A DNA stretch of 64,000 nt, from the NCBI GenBank assembly GCA_964453525.1, contig CAYVOV010000014.1, forward strand, positions 1 through 64,000. Direction: 5' to 3'. The notes beneath the pieces are model-generated. The model saw only the letters and a program-made list of their open reading frames with translations. It was not told where the DNA came from and did not search any database. Position numbers and translations under genes: made by a program. This DNA is from CAYVOV01 sp964453525 (GTDB lineage Bacteria; Chloroflexota; Dehalococcoidia; Dehalococcoidales; UBA2162). Below are positions 25,719 through 33,562 of this stretch, piece by piece (position 1 is the stretch's first letter; the number at the start of each line of letters is the position of its first letter).

Positions 25719-26828
25719 TTAACCGATCTCATTTACCGACTCAATCAGTTGTTCGACGACATATTGTTGCTGTTCTTCTGTCATGTGGTAAAATATCGGC
25801 AAGTCTATGACTTTGCTGGTGAACTCTTCCGTCACGGGACAGTTCGGGTTAGTGGTCTGATGAAGGTATTCCAGCATCGCCGGCTGGCGGTAAACCGGCA
25901 TCGGAAAAGCGATACGTGTTTCCACCCCTTTTTCTTTAAGCCTGCTTGCCACTTTATCCCTGTTAGGTACCAGAACCGGATAGAAAAACCAAGCGTTACG
26001 GTCATCACCCTGGCGTGGTTTGATTAAACCGATGTTTCTCTGATTGGCCAATAGCCGGTTATACTTCTCTGCCAGCTCAGACCGTCGAACTACAATCTCA
26101 CCGAACTTACTGAACTGGGCCAGACCAACGGCAGCCTGCATGTCCGTCATGCGGGCATTATAACCAATCATCACGTGGTGATATTTCCGGTCCGGGTCTT
26201 CTCCCTGGTTACGCAGGATACGCAGACAGCGGGCTATATTATCGTCATTGGTGAAAATCATGCCCCCTTCGACAGTTGTCACCATCTTAATCGCGTGAAA
26301 GCTCGTTATTGACAACTCAGCCTCAAAGCCAAGCGGTTTGCCCCCAATCTTTCCTCCAATCGATTCCGCAGCGTCTTGCAGTACCGGGACACCGTTTTTC
26401 CTAGCTACCCCTAGTATACCGGTTGAGTCAGCCGGGTTGCCTCCGTAATCAATGTATATGATGGCCCGTGTCCTGTTTGTTATGCGGTGGGTAATATCAT
26501 CCGGGTTGAGGTTATATGTTTTATCCTCAATGTCAGTAAAAACCGGTGTGGCGCCACGTAACGCAACTGCAGCCACCGTAGCGAAATAGGTCATGGCTGG
26601 CACGATAACCTCGTCTCCCGGCCCGATATCCATTACCCGGAGAGCCAGTTCCAGGGCAATAGTGCCGTTAAAGACGGCTACCGCGTGCTTTGCTCCCTGA
26701 TACTCCGCCCAGAGAGATTCCAGTTTATGGACGCGCTTGCCCATAGATAGCCAGTTTTCGGCAATAGCAGCACTGACTTCCCTCAGTTCACTTTCATTTA
26801 TATATGGAACGGCAAAGGGAACTTTCAT
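25719..26828 (-). CDS. DegT/DnrJ family aminotransferase (LegC-like)
   Basis: 369 aa. The PLP lysine is in SFHAIKMVTTVEGGM, with VLQDAAESIGGKIGGKPLG and the N-terminal ENWLSMGKRV. The start lies 2 bp after the stop of the GMD-like dehydratase, the usual pairing in which the dehydratase makes a 4-keto-6-deoxy sugar that is then aminated. In the GDP-linked legionaminic acid pathway LegB and LegC form this pair. Here the assignment is from context. Confidence 0.85.
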   Translation of the reverse strand: MKVPFAVPYINESELREVSAAIAENWLSMGKRVHKLESLWAEYQGAKHAVAVFNGTIALELALRVMDIGPGDEVIVPAMTYFATVAAVALRGATPVFTDIEDKTYNLNPDDITHRITNRTRAIIYIDYGGNPADSTGILGVARKNGVPVLQDAAESIGGKIGGKPLGFEAELSITSFHAIKMVTTVEGGMIFTNDDNIARCLRILRNQGEDPDRKYHHVMIGYNARMTDMQAAVGLAQFSKFGEIVVRRSELAEKYNRLLANQRNIGLIKPRQGDDRNAWFFYPVLVPNRDKVASRLKEKGVETRIAFPMPVYRQPAMLEYLHQTTNPNCPVTEEFTSKVIDLPIFYHMTEEQQQYVVEQLIESVNEIG

Positions 26829-26830
26829 CT

Positions 26831-27901
26831 CTAAGATTTCAATGCCCTCGTTAAAATATTAGCCTCACTGGGATAATTTGGAGCATCCCAGTGGACTCTC
26901 TCTCCTTTTTGCCACCTTTGCCAGCGACTCAAGTCCTCTTTCACCATTATCTCAACCAGTTCGTCAAATTTGACCCTTGGCTTCCAACCCAATTTCTGTG
27001 TCGCCTTCGAGTAATCTCCCTGCAAAAAGTTGACATCCAGAGGTCTCAGAAATCTCTCATCTATCCGCACATAACTTTCCCAATCCAGGCCGACGGTTTC
27101 GAAGGCTTTCTCCACAAACTCTTTAACAGAATGTGCTTCATTTGTGGCAACGACATAATCATCTGCTTCATCCTGCTGAAGTATCTGCCACATGGACTCC
27201 ACATACTCCGGTGCATAACCCCAATCCCTCTTCGCCTCAAGATTCCCGAGCCTCAACTCCTTTTCCAGTCCGAGGAAAATTTTGGCAACTGTATTGGAAA
27301 TCTTACGGGTAACAAACTCCAAACCTCTTAAGGGCGATTCATGATTAAACAGAATTCCATTACCGGCGAATATGCCATAAGCTTCTCTATATATCCTGGT
27401 CACCCAGTAGGCATAGAGCTTTGATGTAGCGTAAGGACTAGATGGTTGGAAAGGTGTATCTTCTGTCATTACTCTATTATGACCTCGACCATAGAGTTCA
27501 CTGGTAGAGGCCTGATAAAACTTTATCTTGGGATTCATATCTCGAACCACTTCGAGAATACGGGTGACTCCTAAACCGGTAATCTCTCCGGCACCAACAG
27601 GTTGTTCAAAAGAGGCTCCAACAAAGCTTTGAGCTGCCAGATTATATATTTCGTCCGGCTCAGAGATGCGGACTGCTTCACTAATTGAAGGAGCATCGAG
27701 TAAATCGGCGGGGATAAGGTTGATACTATTAAAAATGTCAAGATATTGTAATCTCCAGAAATTCGGTGTTGATAACCTGCGATAGGTTCCGTAAACCTGA
27801 TATCCTTTACGCAGCAGGAATTCAGCTAAATAAGCACCGTCTTGCCCGGTTATCCCTGTAATCAATGCCTTTTTCTTGCCTGTATCCCCGTTTTCCTGCA
27901 C
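26831..27901 (-). CDS. GDP-sugar 4,6-dehydratase (Gmd/LegB-like SDR)
   Basis: 356 aa. The N-terminus ALITGITGQDGAYLAEFLL is diagnostic of GDP-mannose 4,6-dehydratases, with NLAAQSFVGASFEQP, the catalytic ASTSELYG and YATSK, and RDWGYAPEYVE. The family makes GDP-4-keto-6-deoxymannose. The LegB enzyme of the Campylobacter legionaminic acid route belongs to the same branch and uses GDP-GlcNAc. The adjacent aminotransferase, acetyltransferase and NeuB favour the latter here. GDP-fucose-type synthesis with the gene at 51553 is the other possibility. Confidence 0.85.
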   Translation of the reverse strand: MQENGDTGKKKALITGITGQDGAYLAEFLLRKGYQVYGTYRRLSTPNFWRLQYLDIFNSINLIPADLLDAPSISEAVRISEPDEIYNLAAQSFVGASFEQPVGAGEITGLGVTRILEVVRDMNPKIKFYQASTSELYGRGHNRVMTEDTPFQPSSPYATSKLYAYWVTRIYREAYGIFAGNGILFNHESPLRGLEFVTRKISNTVAKIFLGLEKELRLGNLEAKRDWGYAPEYVESMWQILQQDEADDYVVATNEAHSVKEFVEKAFETVGLDWESYVRIDERFLRPLDVNFLQGDYSKATQKLGWKPRVKFDELVEIMVKEDLSRWQRWQKGERVHWDAPNYPSEANILTRALKS

Positions 27902-27903
27902 TA

Positions 27904-28548
27904 TTAATTACCCTCATCTCTATTCTTAATGACCTTGGCGGGTGTCCCTACGGCAACGACATTATCCGGCATATCTTCAAGCACCACAGAGCCAGCACCA
28001 ATAATCGTATTCTCACCTATAGTCAGGTACTCCCTTATTACGGAGCCTATACCAATCTGTGCACCTTTCTTAACAGTCACCCTGCCTGCTAATGAGCACC
28101 TGGGGCCAATACTGGCGTTTTCCTCTATCCTGTTTTCATGGTCTACAGACGCCCCCGTATTAATAATTACATTGCTGCTAATCCTGGCTCCGGTACTGAT
28201 TATGGCACCCATTGCTATAGTCACTCCATTACCCAACTTGGCAGAAGGAGCAATTATAGCACTGGGATGGATAGCGCTAATCGGTTCCAGTCCCATGCTC
28301 TTTAGCTCCTCAAAATGAGCAGCACGTATCCGGTTGTCCCCCACCGCTACGATAGCGCCGGTGACGCCATCCTTGCGCAACCCGGGTATAACGGAATGGT
28401 CACCTACGACAGGGATGCCCATGATTTGTTCATCATTTCCGTGTATTACATTGTCCACGAAGGCGACCACTTCCACATTACGGTCATAACTCAGAATCTC
28501 GTAGACTATTCTTGCCTGTCCACCGGCACCAATAATTAATACTTTCAT
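27904..28548 (-). CDS. NeuD/PglD-family acetyltransferase
   Basis: 214 aa. An N-terminal Rossmann-like nucleotide-sugar domain (MKVLIIGAGGQARIVYEIL) is joined to a left-handed beta-helix of hexapeptide repeats, beginning near HPSAIIAPSAKLG and ending VVLEDMPDNVVAVGTPAKVI. The His in SVDHENRIEE is the usual catalytic base. PglD-like enzymes N-acetylate UDP-4-amino sugars; NeuD-type enzymes O-acetylate sialic acids. Its place between the dehydratase/aminotransferase and NeuB suggests the 4-amino group as target (LegH role), by inference. Confidence 0.82.
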   Translation of the reverse strand: MKVLIIGAGGQARIVYEILSYDRNVEVVAFVDNVIHGNDEQIMGIPVVGDHSVIPGLRKDGVTGAIVAVGDNRIRAAHFEELKSMGLEPISAIHPSAIIAPSAKLGNGVTIAMGAIISTGARISSNVIINTGASVDHENRIEENASIGPRCSLAGRVTVKKGAQIGIGSVIREYLTIGENTIIGAGSVVLEDMPDNVVAVGTPAKVIKNRDEGN

Positions 28549-28552
28549 TTTT

Positions 28553-29599
28553 TTACCTTACTTTGTTCCAGGCGATTAGTTCATCTTTCTTTATGTCAGC
28601 TACAGCCTTACATCCGATTAAGGTTGTAACATGCTTGGGGGCTATCCCTGTCCCCGGCCTTTTGACATCCAGCATATCCTCGGTGATAACTGTTCCCCGG
28701 GATATATCAGCAGCAGCAACGATACTCCGCCGGCTGATTTTCCGGTTAGGTATCTCCTCACCGGAAGGGCGCTTGACTGCCGAACCCAATGCCTTTTCAA
28801 TATTGCGTATCGCGGTTACCATATCTTTGAGCTCGGCGGGTTCCAGAGAGGCAGGGTGGTCCGGTCCGGGAAGGTTCCGGTCAAGAGTAAAATGCTTCTC
28901 AATTACCGTGGCGCCGAGAGCAACGGCAGCTAAAGACACCTCAAAACCCATGGTATGGTCGGAGTATCCCACGGGAAAGCCAAAAGCTTGTTTCAGGGTA
29001 CTCATTGCTCTCAGGTTTATATCTTCCATTCTGGCCGGATAGTTAAAGTTGCAGTGTAAAAGAACTAGCTGCTCGTTACCGGTATCAGTTATTACCCTGA
29101 TGGCATCCTCGACCTCCCCCAGAGTAGACATACCGGTAGAGAGAATCATCGGCAGTTTGGTGCCGGCGGCATAACTCAGCAGCGGGTGATTGGTAATTTC
29201 AGCCGAGCTTATTTTCAAGGCGGGTATCCCTAATTTGACCAGGAGGTCGACACTGGCTTTGTCATAGGGAGTGGAGAGGAACATAATTCCCTGGATGCCG
29301 GCATAATCCTTCAATTCACGGTGCGCCCTTTCGGAAAGCTCCAATTTACTCAACATTTCGTATTGAGACTCGTCAGTACCGGTAGTCTTCTTCTGATAAT
29401 CTGCCTTCTCGGCACGGTGAGTCACTATCTTATCAGCAGTAAATGTCTGGAACTTGACCGCATCGGCTCTGGCTTGCCTGGCAGCGTCTATTAACTGTCT
29501 GGCAATACTGATATCGCCGTTATGATTAACACCCGCTTCGGCAATGATGAAACAGGGCTTATCTTCACCTATTGACCTATTGGCTATCTTGATATTCAT
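28553..29599 (-). CDS. neuB: Nonulosonic acid synthase, NeuB family, paralogue 2
   Basis: 348 aa with the canonical NeuB pattern: FIIAEAGVNHNGDISIARQL, AVKFQTF, KISSAEITN, ILSTGMST, LHCNFNYPA and YSDHTMG. A SAF domain with KRPGTGIAP and the ending AWNKV follows. The NHNG and SAEITN motifs are those of LegI/NeuB-type synthases. It overlaps the cytidylyltransferase gene upstream by one base (TAATG), the usual neuB-neuA coupling, and follows the acetyltransferase closely. Confidence 0.92.
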   Translation of the reverse strand: MNIKIANRSIGEDKPCFIIAEAGVNHNGDISIARQLIDAARQARADAVKFQTFTADKIVTHRAEKADYQKKTTGTDESQYEMLSKLELSERAHRELKDYAGIQGIMFLSTPYDKASVDLLVKLGIPALKISSAEITNHPLLSYAAGTKLPMILSTGMSTLGEVEDAIRVITDTGNEQLVLLHCNFNYPARMEDINLRAMSTLKQAFGFPVGYSDHTMGFEVSLAAVALGATVIEKHFTLDRNLPGPDHPASLEPAELKDMVTAIRNIEKALGSAVKRPSGEEIPNRKISRRSIVAAADISRGTVITEDMLDVKRPGTGIAPKHVTTLIGCKAVADIKKDELIAWNKVR

Positions 29600-30297
29600 T
29601 ACCTATCCTTTATTAGCAGCTCGGCCAGCTTTAAGCTAAGTTCGGTATCAATATCAATTGACCGTTCAGGTGGCATAATATAGGGGCAGATATCACTACC
29701 CATTACCCCCTCAGCATGTTCCATTATAACATCACGGCCAATAACATATATAGCGCCGTTTAATCGGTGAAATGTGCGAGAATCCTGGCGCCGAGATACC
29801 CTGTACCAGTCTTTAAAAACCGGTTTCAGACGGTCTTTTTCCAGTTGAAACGTCCAGTGAGGCGGATGTTCCACTTCACAGACACCAACCACGGAATCAC
29901 ACTTTGTCGCCAGAAACATTTCTATCGCTCCGTCAATATCGTCCACCAGCCGGCAGGGTGAAGTTGGTTGAAGAGCAACTATTACATCAGAGTGGTAATT
30001 CTCCGTCCTTTCCAGGTATTCAATAACGTGCTGGTAGACAGGGCGATTAGGAACATCATCCCGGGCTAATTCAACAGGTCTCTCGATTACTTCAGCCTCG
30101 TATTGACTGGCAATTCCGGCGATTTTACTGTCTTCGGTGGAGACAACCAATCTGTCCAGGTACTTTGATTTCTTAGCTTCAATTATTGTGTAGTATATCA
30201 GCGGTTTGCCATTTAAAAGCCTGATATTTTTTAGAGGGATACTCTTAGAACCTCCCCTGGCAGGTATAATTCCAATAATGTTTGGCATTGTACTCAC
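29599..30297 (-). CDS. neuA: CMP-nonulosonic acid cytidylyltransferase (NeuA/LegF type)
   Basis: 232 aa. The signature IIPARGGSKSIPLKNIRLLNG binds CTP, QPTSPCR is the second conserved loop, and DIDTELSLKLAE near the end is typical of CMP-sialate synthetases. It activates the NeuB product for transfer. GTG 30297 is favoured because AAGGGG precedes it by about 6 nt; ATG 30288 is the alternative. 125 bp upstream without clear signals separate it from the radical SAM gene. Confidence 0.9.
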   Translation of the reverse strand: MSTMPNIIGIIPARGGSKSIPLKNIRLLNGKPLIYYTIIEAKKSKYLDRLVVSTEDSKIAGIASQYEAEVIERPVELARDDVPNRPVYQHVIEYLERTENYHSDVIVALQPTSPCRLVDDIDGAIEMFLATKCDSVVGVCEVEHPPHWTFQLEKDRLKPVFKDWYRVSRRQDSRTFHRLNGAIYVIGRDVIMEHAEGVMGSDICPYIMPPERSIDIDTELSLKLAELLIKDR

Positions 30298-30422
30298 GCT
30301 AGGCCCCTTATATAAAGAGCTCCCTATATATTAATCTTACTAACTGCAATTTGAACCGCCACTACCTTGCATATTCACTTCTAATTTTCGATACTGGACT
30401 CATAAGTTATGTAATATGCTTC

Positions 30423-31682
30423 TCATGTCTGCCTGAATCCTCTGAAACTCACATCTCTGTTATAATACAATCCCTTCGCTTGTCCTGTTGCAGATGTTTG
30501 TTTTACGGCATAATACCTGTTAATTAGCTCCAGATTAGCTTTATACAATTCATTGTAATACTCGTCATCAGTCATACTTGTAAAGTTTACTGTTAGTAGA
30601 TCGGAGTTAACGTGCTTGTTCTCATAAAAATCCTCTATACCTTCAAGCAGTCCCATTTCTATCGCCTTGTAATACAATTCGCATCCAGGATAAGGCGTAA
30701 CTGGACGTATTGTCCTTAACTGGGCATGGTCATCATATTTCAACAGGAATTCAACGGATTTCCACAGCGTTTCCTTGGTATCGCCGATATTACCCCATAT
30801 CATATTCAATCCCGGGGATACGCCCTCCTTGAGTGTGGCTTCTACTCCTTCTTCTATCTGCTTTGTGGTGAGATTCTTGTTCATATTTTTCAGTACGGTA
30901 TCGTCGAAGCACTCAATGCCATAATTAATGAATACACATCCTGCTTCCTTCATTCTCTTAATTATATTCGGCTTAGCATAATTCAGCCTTCCATTACACA
31001 ACCATTTTATTCCCAGAGGTTTTAGTGCTTCACATATTTCTTCGGTTCTACCGGGTGAAGTCATCAATAGCTCGTCCGCGAACTGTATGTAGTTTACATT
31101 ATATCTTTCCTTTAGATAACTGATTTCCTCAACAACGTTTTCAACCGACCTCAACCGATATCCTTCATGAACCCTGTAGCAGAAGTTACACCTGAAAGGA
31201 CACCCTCTACCAGTAATAACAGGTAAACATCTGTCCTTATTGTTCGCGTGGGGAAAACGAACAAGGGAGTAGTAATCTATCTGGAACAAATCCCATGCGG
31301 GGAACGGCAAGGAATCCAAATCCTCAGCATAATCGTATTCACCGATAAAGGGTGTTACATGAAGGTTGTTACGAAAGTAATCAGGACCTGGAGAAACAAG
31401 GTGACCACCCACCCAGAACTCGACATCTCTGGGTACCGCTTCCCTTATCTTTTTTAGTTTGTCGTATTGATAGTACCCAGCGCACATACCAACACCAGCT
31501 ACATCAAACGTATTTTGCTCGAGATATTGTGTAAGATGAGATTCAGGATAGTGGTAGACATCCTGACTGTATACCTGCACTTCATGCCCCTCATTTCTAA
31601 GTGCAGAGGCAACATAAGCTAGGCCTAGCGGAAACAGATGGATATACGAATCATTGTCATATGCTATAAGCAGAACTCTCAT
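30423..31682 (-). CDS. B12-binding-type radical SAM enzyme
   Basis: 419 aa. An N-terminal cobalamin-binding-like Rossmann domain (residues 1-110, with PLGLAYVASALRNEGHEVQVY and GVGMCAGYY) is followed by the radical SAM domain with C161-x3-C165-x2-C168 (GCPFRCNFCYR). The lower-axial His motif of true B12 sites is not evident. Members include methyltransferases and ring-forming enzymes. Placed between two cytidylyltransferase/NeuB pairs, it may modify the nonulosonic acid or a lipid carrier. Confidence 0.8.
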   Translation of the reverse strand: MRVLLIAYDNDSYIHLFPLGLAYVASALRNEGHEVQVYSQDVYHYPESHLTQYLEQNTFDVAGVGMCAGYYQYDKLKKIREAVPRDVEFWVGGHLVSPGPDYFRNNLHVTPFIGEYDYAEDLDSLPFPAWDLFQIDYYSLVRFPHANNKDRCLPVITGRGCPFRCNFCYRVHEGYRLRSVENVVEEISYLKERYNVNYIQFADELLMTSPGRTEEICEALKPLGIKWLCNGRLNYAKPNIIKRMKEAGCVFINYGIECFDDTVLKNMNKNLTTKQIEEGVEATLKEGVSPGLNMIWGNIGDTKETLWKSVEFLLKYDDHAQLRTIRPVTPYPGCELYYKAIEMGLLEGIEDFYENKHVNSDLLTVNFTSMTDDEYYNELYKANLELINRYYAVKQTSATGQAKGLYYNRDVSFRGFRQT

Positions 31683-31708
31683 TAATAAACACGCCTTCTC
31701 TATTATGG

Positions 31709-32482
31709 TTATCCCATATCATCAGCCTTAGTCTTTAGCCTGACAGGGGCAGACTTTTTCAAATGTGCCAGATATTGCTCATGACGGAAGCGGTTTATTT
31801 CCATTAACTCAGGATTATTCATCAGTAGTCGTATAACCTCTCTCAGACTGAATACTTTACCAGGAACGTACAGCCGTTCGAATATCTCTTTAAAAAGCTC
31901 GTAATCTTCCTGGTAGTCCATTGTAAGGCGGATTTCCGGATGTCTGAGCTCTTCATCTACTTCCAAATCCTCGACTTTAAACAGTCCCGTATCCGTAAAA
32001 TATCCGCCCCAGACCTCGGTATCCGATTCAGCTTTAATCTGGCAGACCCGCTGAATTGCCTTGTAACTCAGTCCGTGGGGATACGCACCCACAGGTAATC
32101 CTGTACAGGTAATATAGTCCGCTTTTGTTCTATTGTATAGTTCTATCATCCCGTCAACAATCTCAGGGTCAAGAAAAATGTTATCTCCATCCATTATAAC
32201 TACATAGTCCAGACCATATTTTTCAGCGGCATACAAATACCTGTCCAGCTTGTCATCCTCACTACCGCGGAAACATTCGATATTGTTCCTGCTGGCTACA
32301 TCAGCCAGGACCGCATCATCCGGATGGGTGGAAGTACACAGGACAACCATTTCCGTTAGTTTGGGCAGTTTTGCTCTATCAATAAGATGCTCAATAGCTG
32401 CCTTACCTTTTATATCAAGCAAGACCTTACGAGGCAATCTTTTGGATTTCATCCTTGCCGAGACGAACACTGCTGACTTCAT
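31709..32482 (-). CDS. SpsF-like cytidylyltransferase family protein
   Basis: 257 aa. It starts AVFVSARMKSKRLPRKVLLDIKG, the nucleotidyl-binding loop of the SpsF/KdsB-like group, with GSEDDKLDRYL, VIMDGDNIFLDPEIVD (metal Asp) and RLTMDYQEDYELF. It is 12 bp from a divergent NeuB gene, so the pair probably makes and activates a nonulosonic acid separate from that of the neuA/neuB pair at 28553-30297. Confidence 0.8.
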   Translation of the reverse strand: MKSAVFVSARMKSKRLPRKVLLDIKGKAAIEHLIDRAKLPKLTEMVVLCTSTHPDDAVLADVASRNNIECFRGSEDDKLDRYLYAAEKYGLDYVVIMDGDNIFLDPEIVDGMIELYNRTKADYITCTGLPVGAYPHGLSYKAIQRVCQIKAESDTEVWGGYFTDTGLFKVEDLEVDEELRHPEIRLTMDYQEDYELFKEIFERLYVPGKVFSLREVIRLLMNNPELMEINRFRHEQYLAHLKKSAPVRLKTKADDMG

Positions 32483-32494
32483 TGAGCTTCTCCT

Positions 32495-33562
32495 CTAAAG
32501 TGTTTTGTCCCATGTAATCGGTTGATTTTTTTCAATCCTTACCTTTGCAGTCCTTCCCAATAAATACTTGCTTTCGTCAGGGTAAACACCATCGTCAGAA
32601 CGCTTGAAAGCTATCTTGTCGCTGCTTATCACTTCTCCCTTTTCTATAGTAGTAGCAGCGACAGTCCTTTTCTTGGATGTCTGCCGGTATTCAATTTCTG
32701 CTATTGAGAAGGGTCTCATTGAGGAAGAACCAAAGGCTTTTTCAATATCCCTTATATTATGAACCAGTGTTCCAAGCTCAGGCAGGTCAATTGCAGATTC
32801 GTAATCCACGCCTTTCAGGCTTCTGTCATGAGTCACGTGTTTTTCGATAAGGTTCGCCCCGCAGGCGACCGCTACCAGCGGAATAGACATAGCCAGGTCA
32901 GAGCCGCCGTCGGTATGGTCGCCGAATCCTACTGGTATATCGAATATCTGCTTTAGTGTCTGCATAAAATTCAGGTGCATATCTTCCAGCCTGGTAGGAT
33001 AGTTCTGGATTCCATGCATAAACATAATATCTTCATTTCCTGCTTCGTGGATATGTGAAACCACCTTTTCCATTTCTCCCAGGTATGTCCCGCCCACTTT
33101 TAGCAACACGGGCTTTTTATTTGCCGCAACTTCTTTTATTAATTGCTCCTCAGCAAGACAGGAAGAATGAATATTATACATATCCGCTCCCTGTTGCGAA
33201 GCAAATTGAACGCTGGGAAGATCGTTGCACATAGCAGAAATAATCAAATTCCGGTCTCTGGCGTATCCGAACAACTCTTTCCAGTTAGCCTGACTCAGGC
33301 ATATGCTCTTCATAAAATCGAATATACGCTGGTCTTTCAAACCTGCCGAGCCCTGTGAAGCACTGCTTCCGTAATGAGGTACCATATAATCATCCATTGA
33401 GGTAATATGAAAATTTATAGCATCGGCTTTTGCCTCTGCGGCACCTCTTATTATTTTTTTCGCTTTCTCTACTGAACCATCGTGCGCCCAGGCCATTTCA
33501 GCTATAATGAAAGCCGGTTGCCCGTCGCCTATTAGCTTATTTCCCAGTTTGACCTGCCGCAT
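32495..33562 (-). CDS. Divergent NeuB-family synthase, paralogue 3
   Basis: 355 aa from ATG 33562, chosen because AAAGGAG stands 6 nt upstream; a longer frame to 33595 begins inside the previous gene. The NeuB fold is recognisable (AFIIAEMAWAHDGSVEKAKKI, YSAN-type TIM barrel, FGDHTDGG, EKHVTHDRSLKGVDYESA, SAF domain). Key positions differ: AWAHDG replaces NHNG, AINFHITSMDDYMVPHYGS replaces VKFQTF, and KRSDDGVYP replaces KRPGTGI. A different acceptor sugar is likely. It is coupled to the SpsF-like gene. Confidence 0.82.
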   Translation of the reverse strand: MRQVKLGNKLIGDGQPAFIIAEMAWAHDGSVEKAKKIIRGAAEAKADAINFHITSMDDYMVPHYGSSASQGSAGLKDQRIFDFMKSICLSQANWKELFGYARDRNLIISAMCNDLPSVQFASQQGADMYNIHSSCLAEEQLIKEVAANKKPVLLKVGGTYLGEMEKVVSHIHEAGNEDIMFMHGIQNYPTRLEDMHLNFMQTLKQIFDIPVGFGDHTDGGSDLAMSIPLVAVACGANLIEKHVTHDRSLKGVDYESAIDLPELGTLVHNIRDIEKAFGSSSMRPFSIAEIEYRQTSKKRTVAATTIEKGEVISSDKIAFKRSDDGVYPDESKYLLGRTAKVRIEKNQPITWDKTL

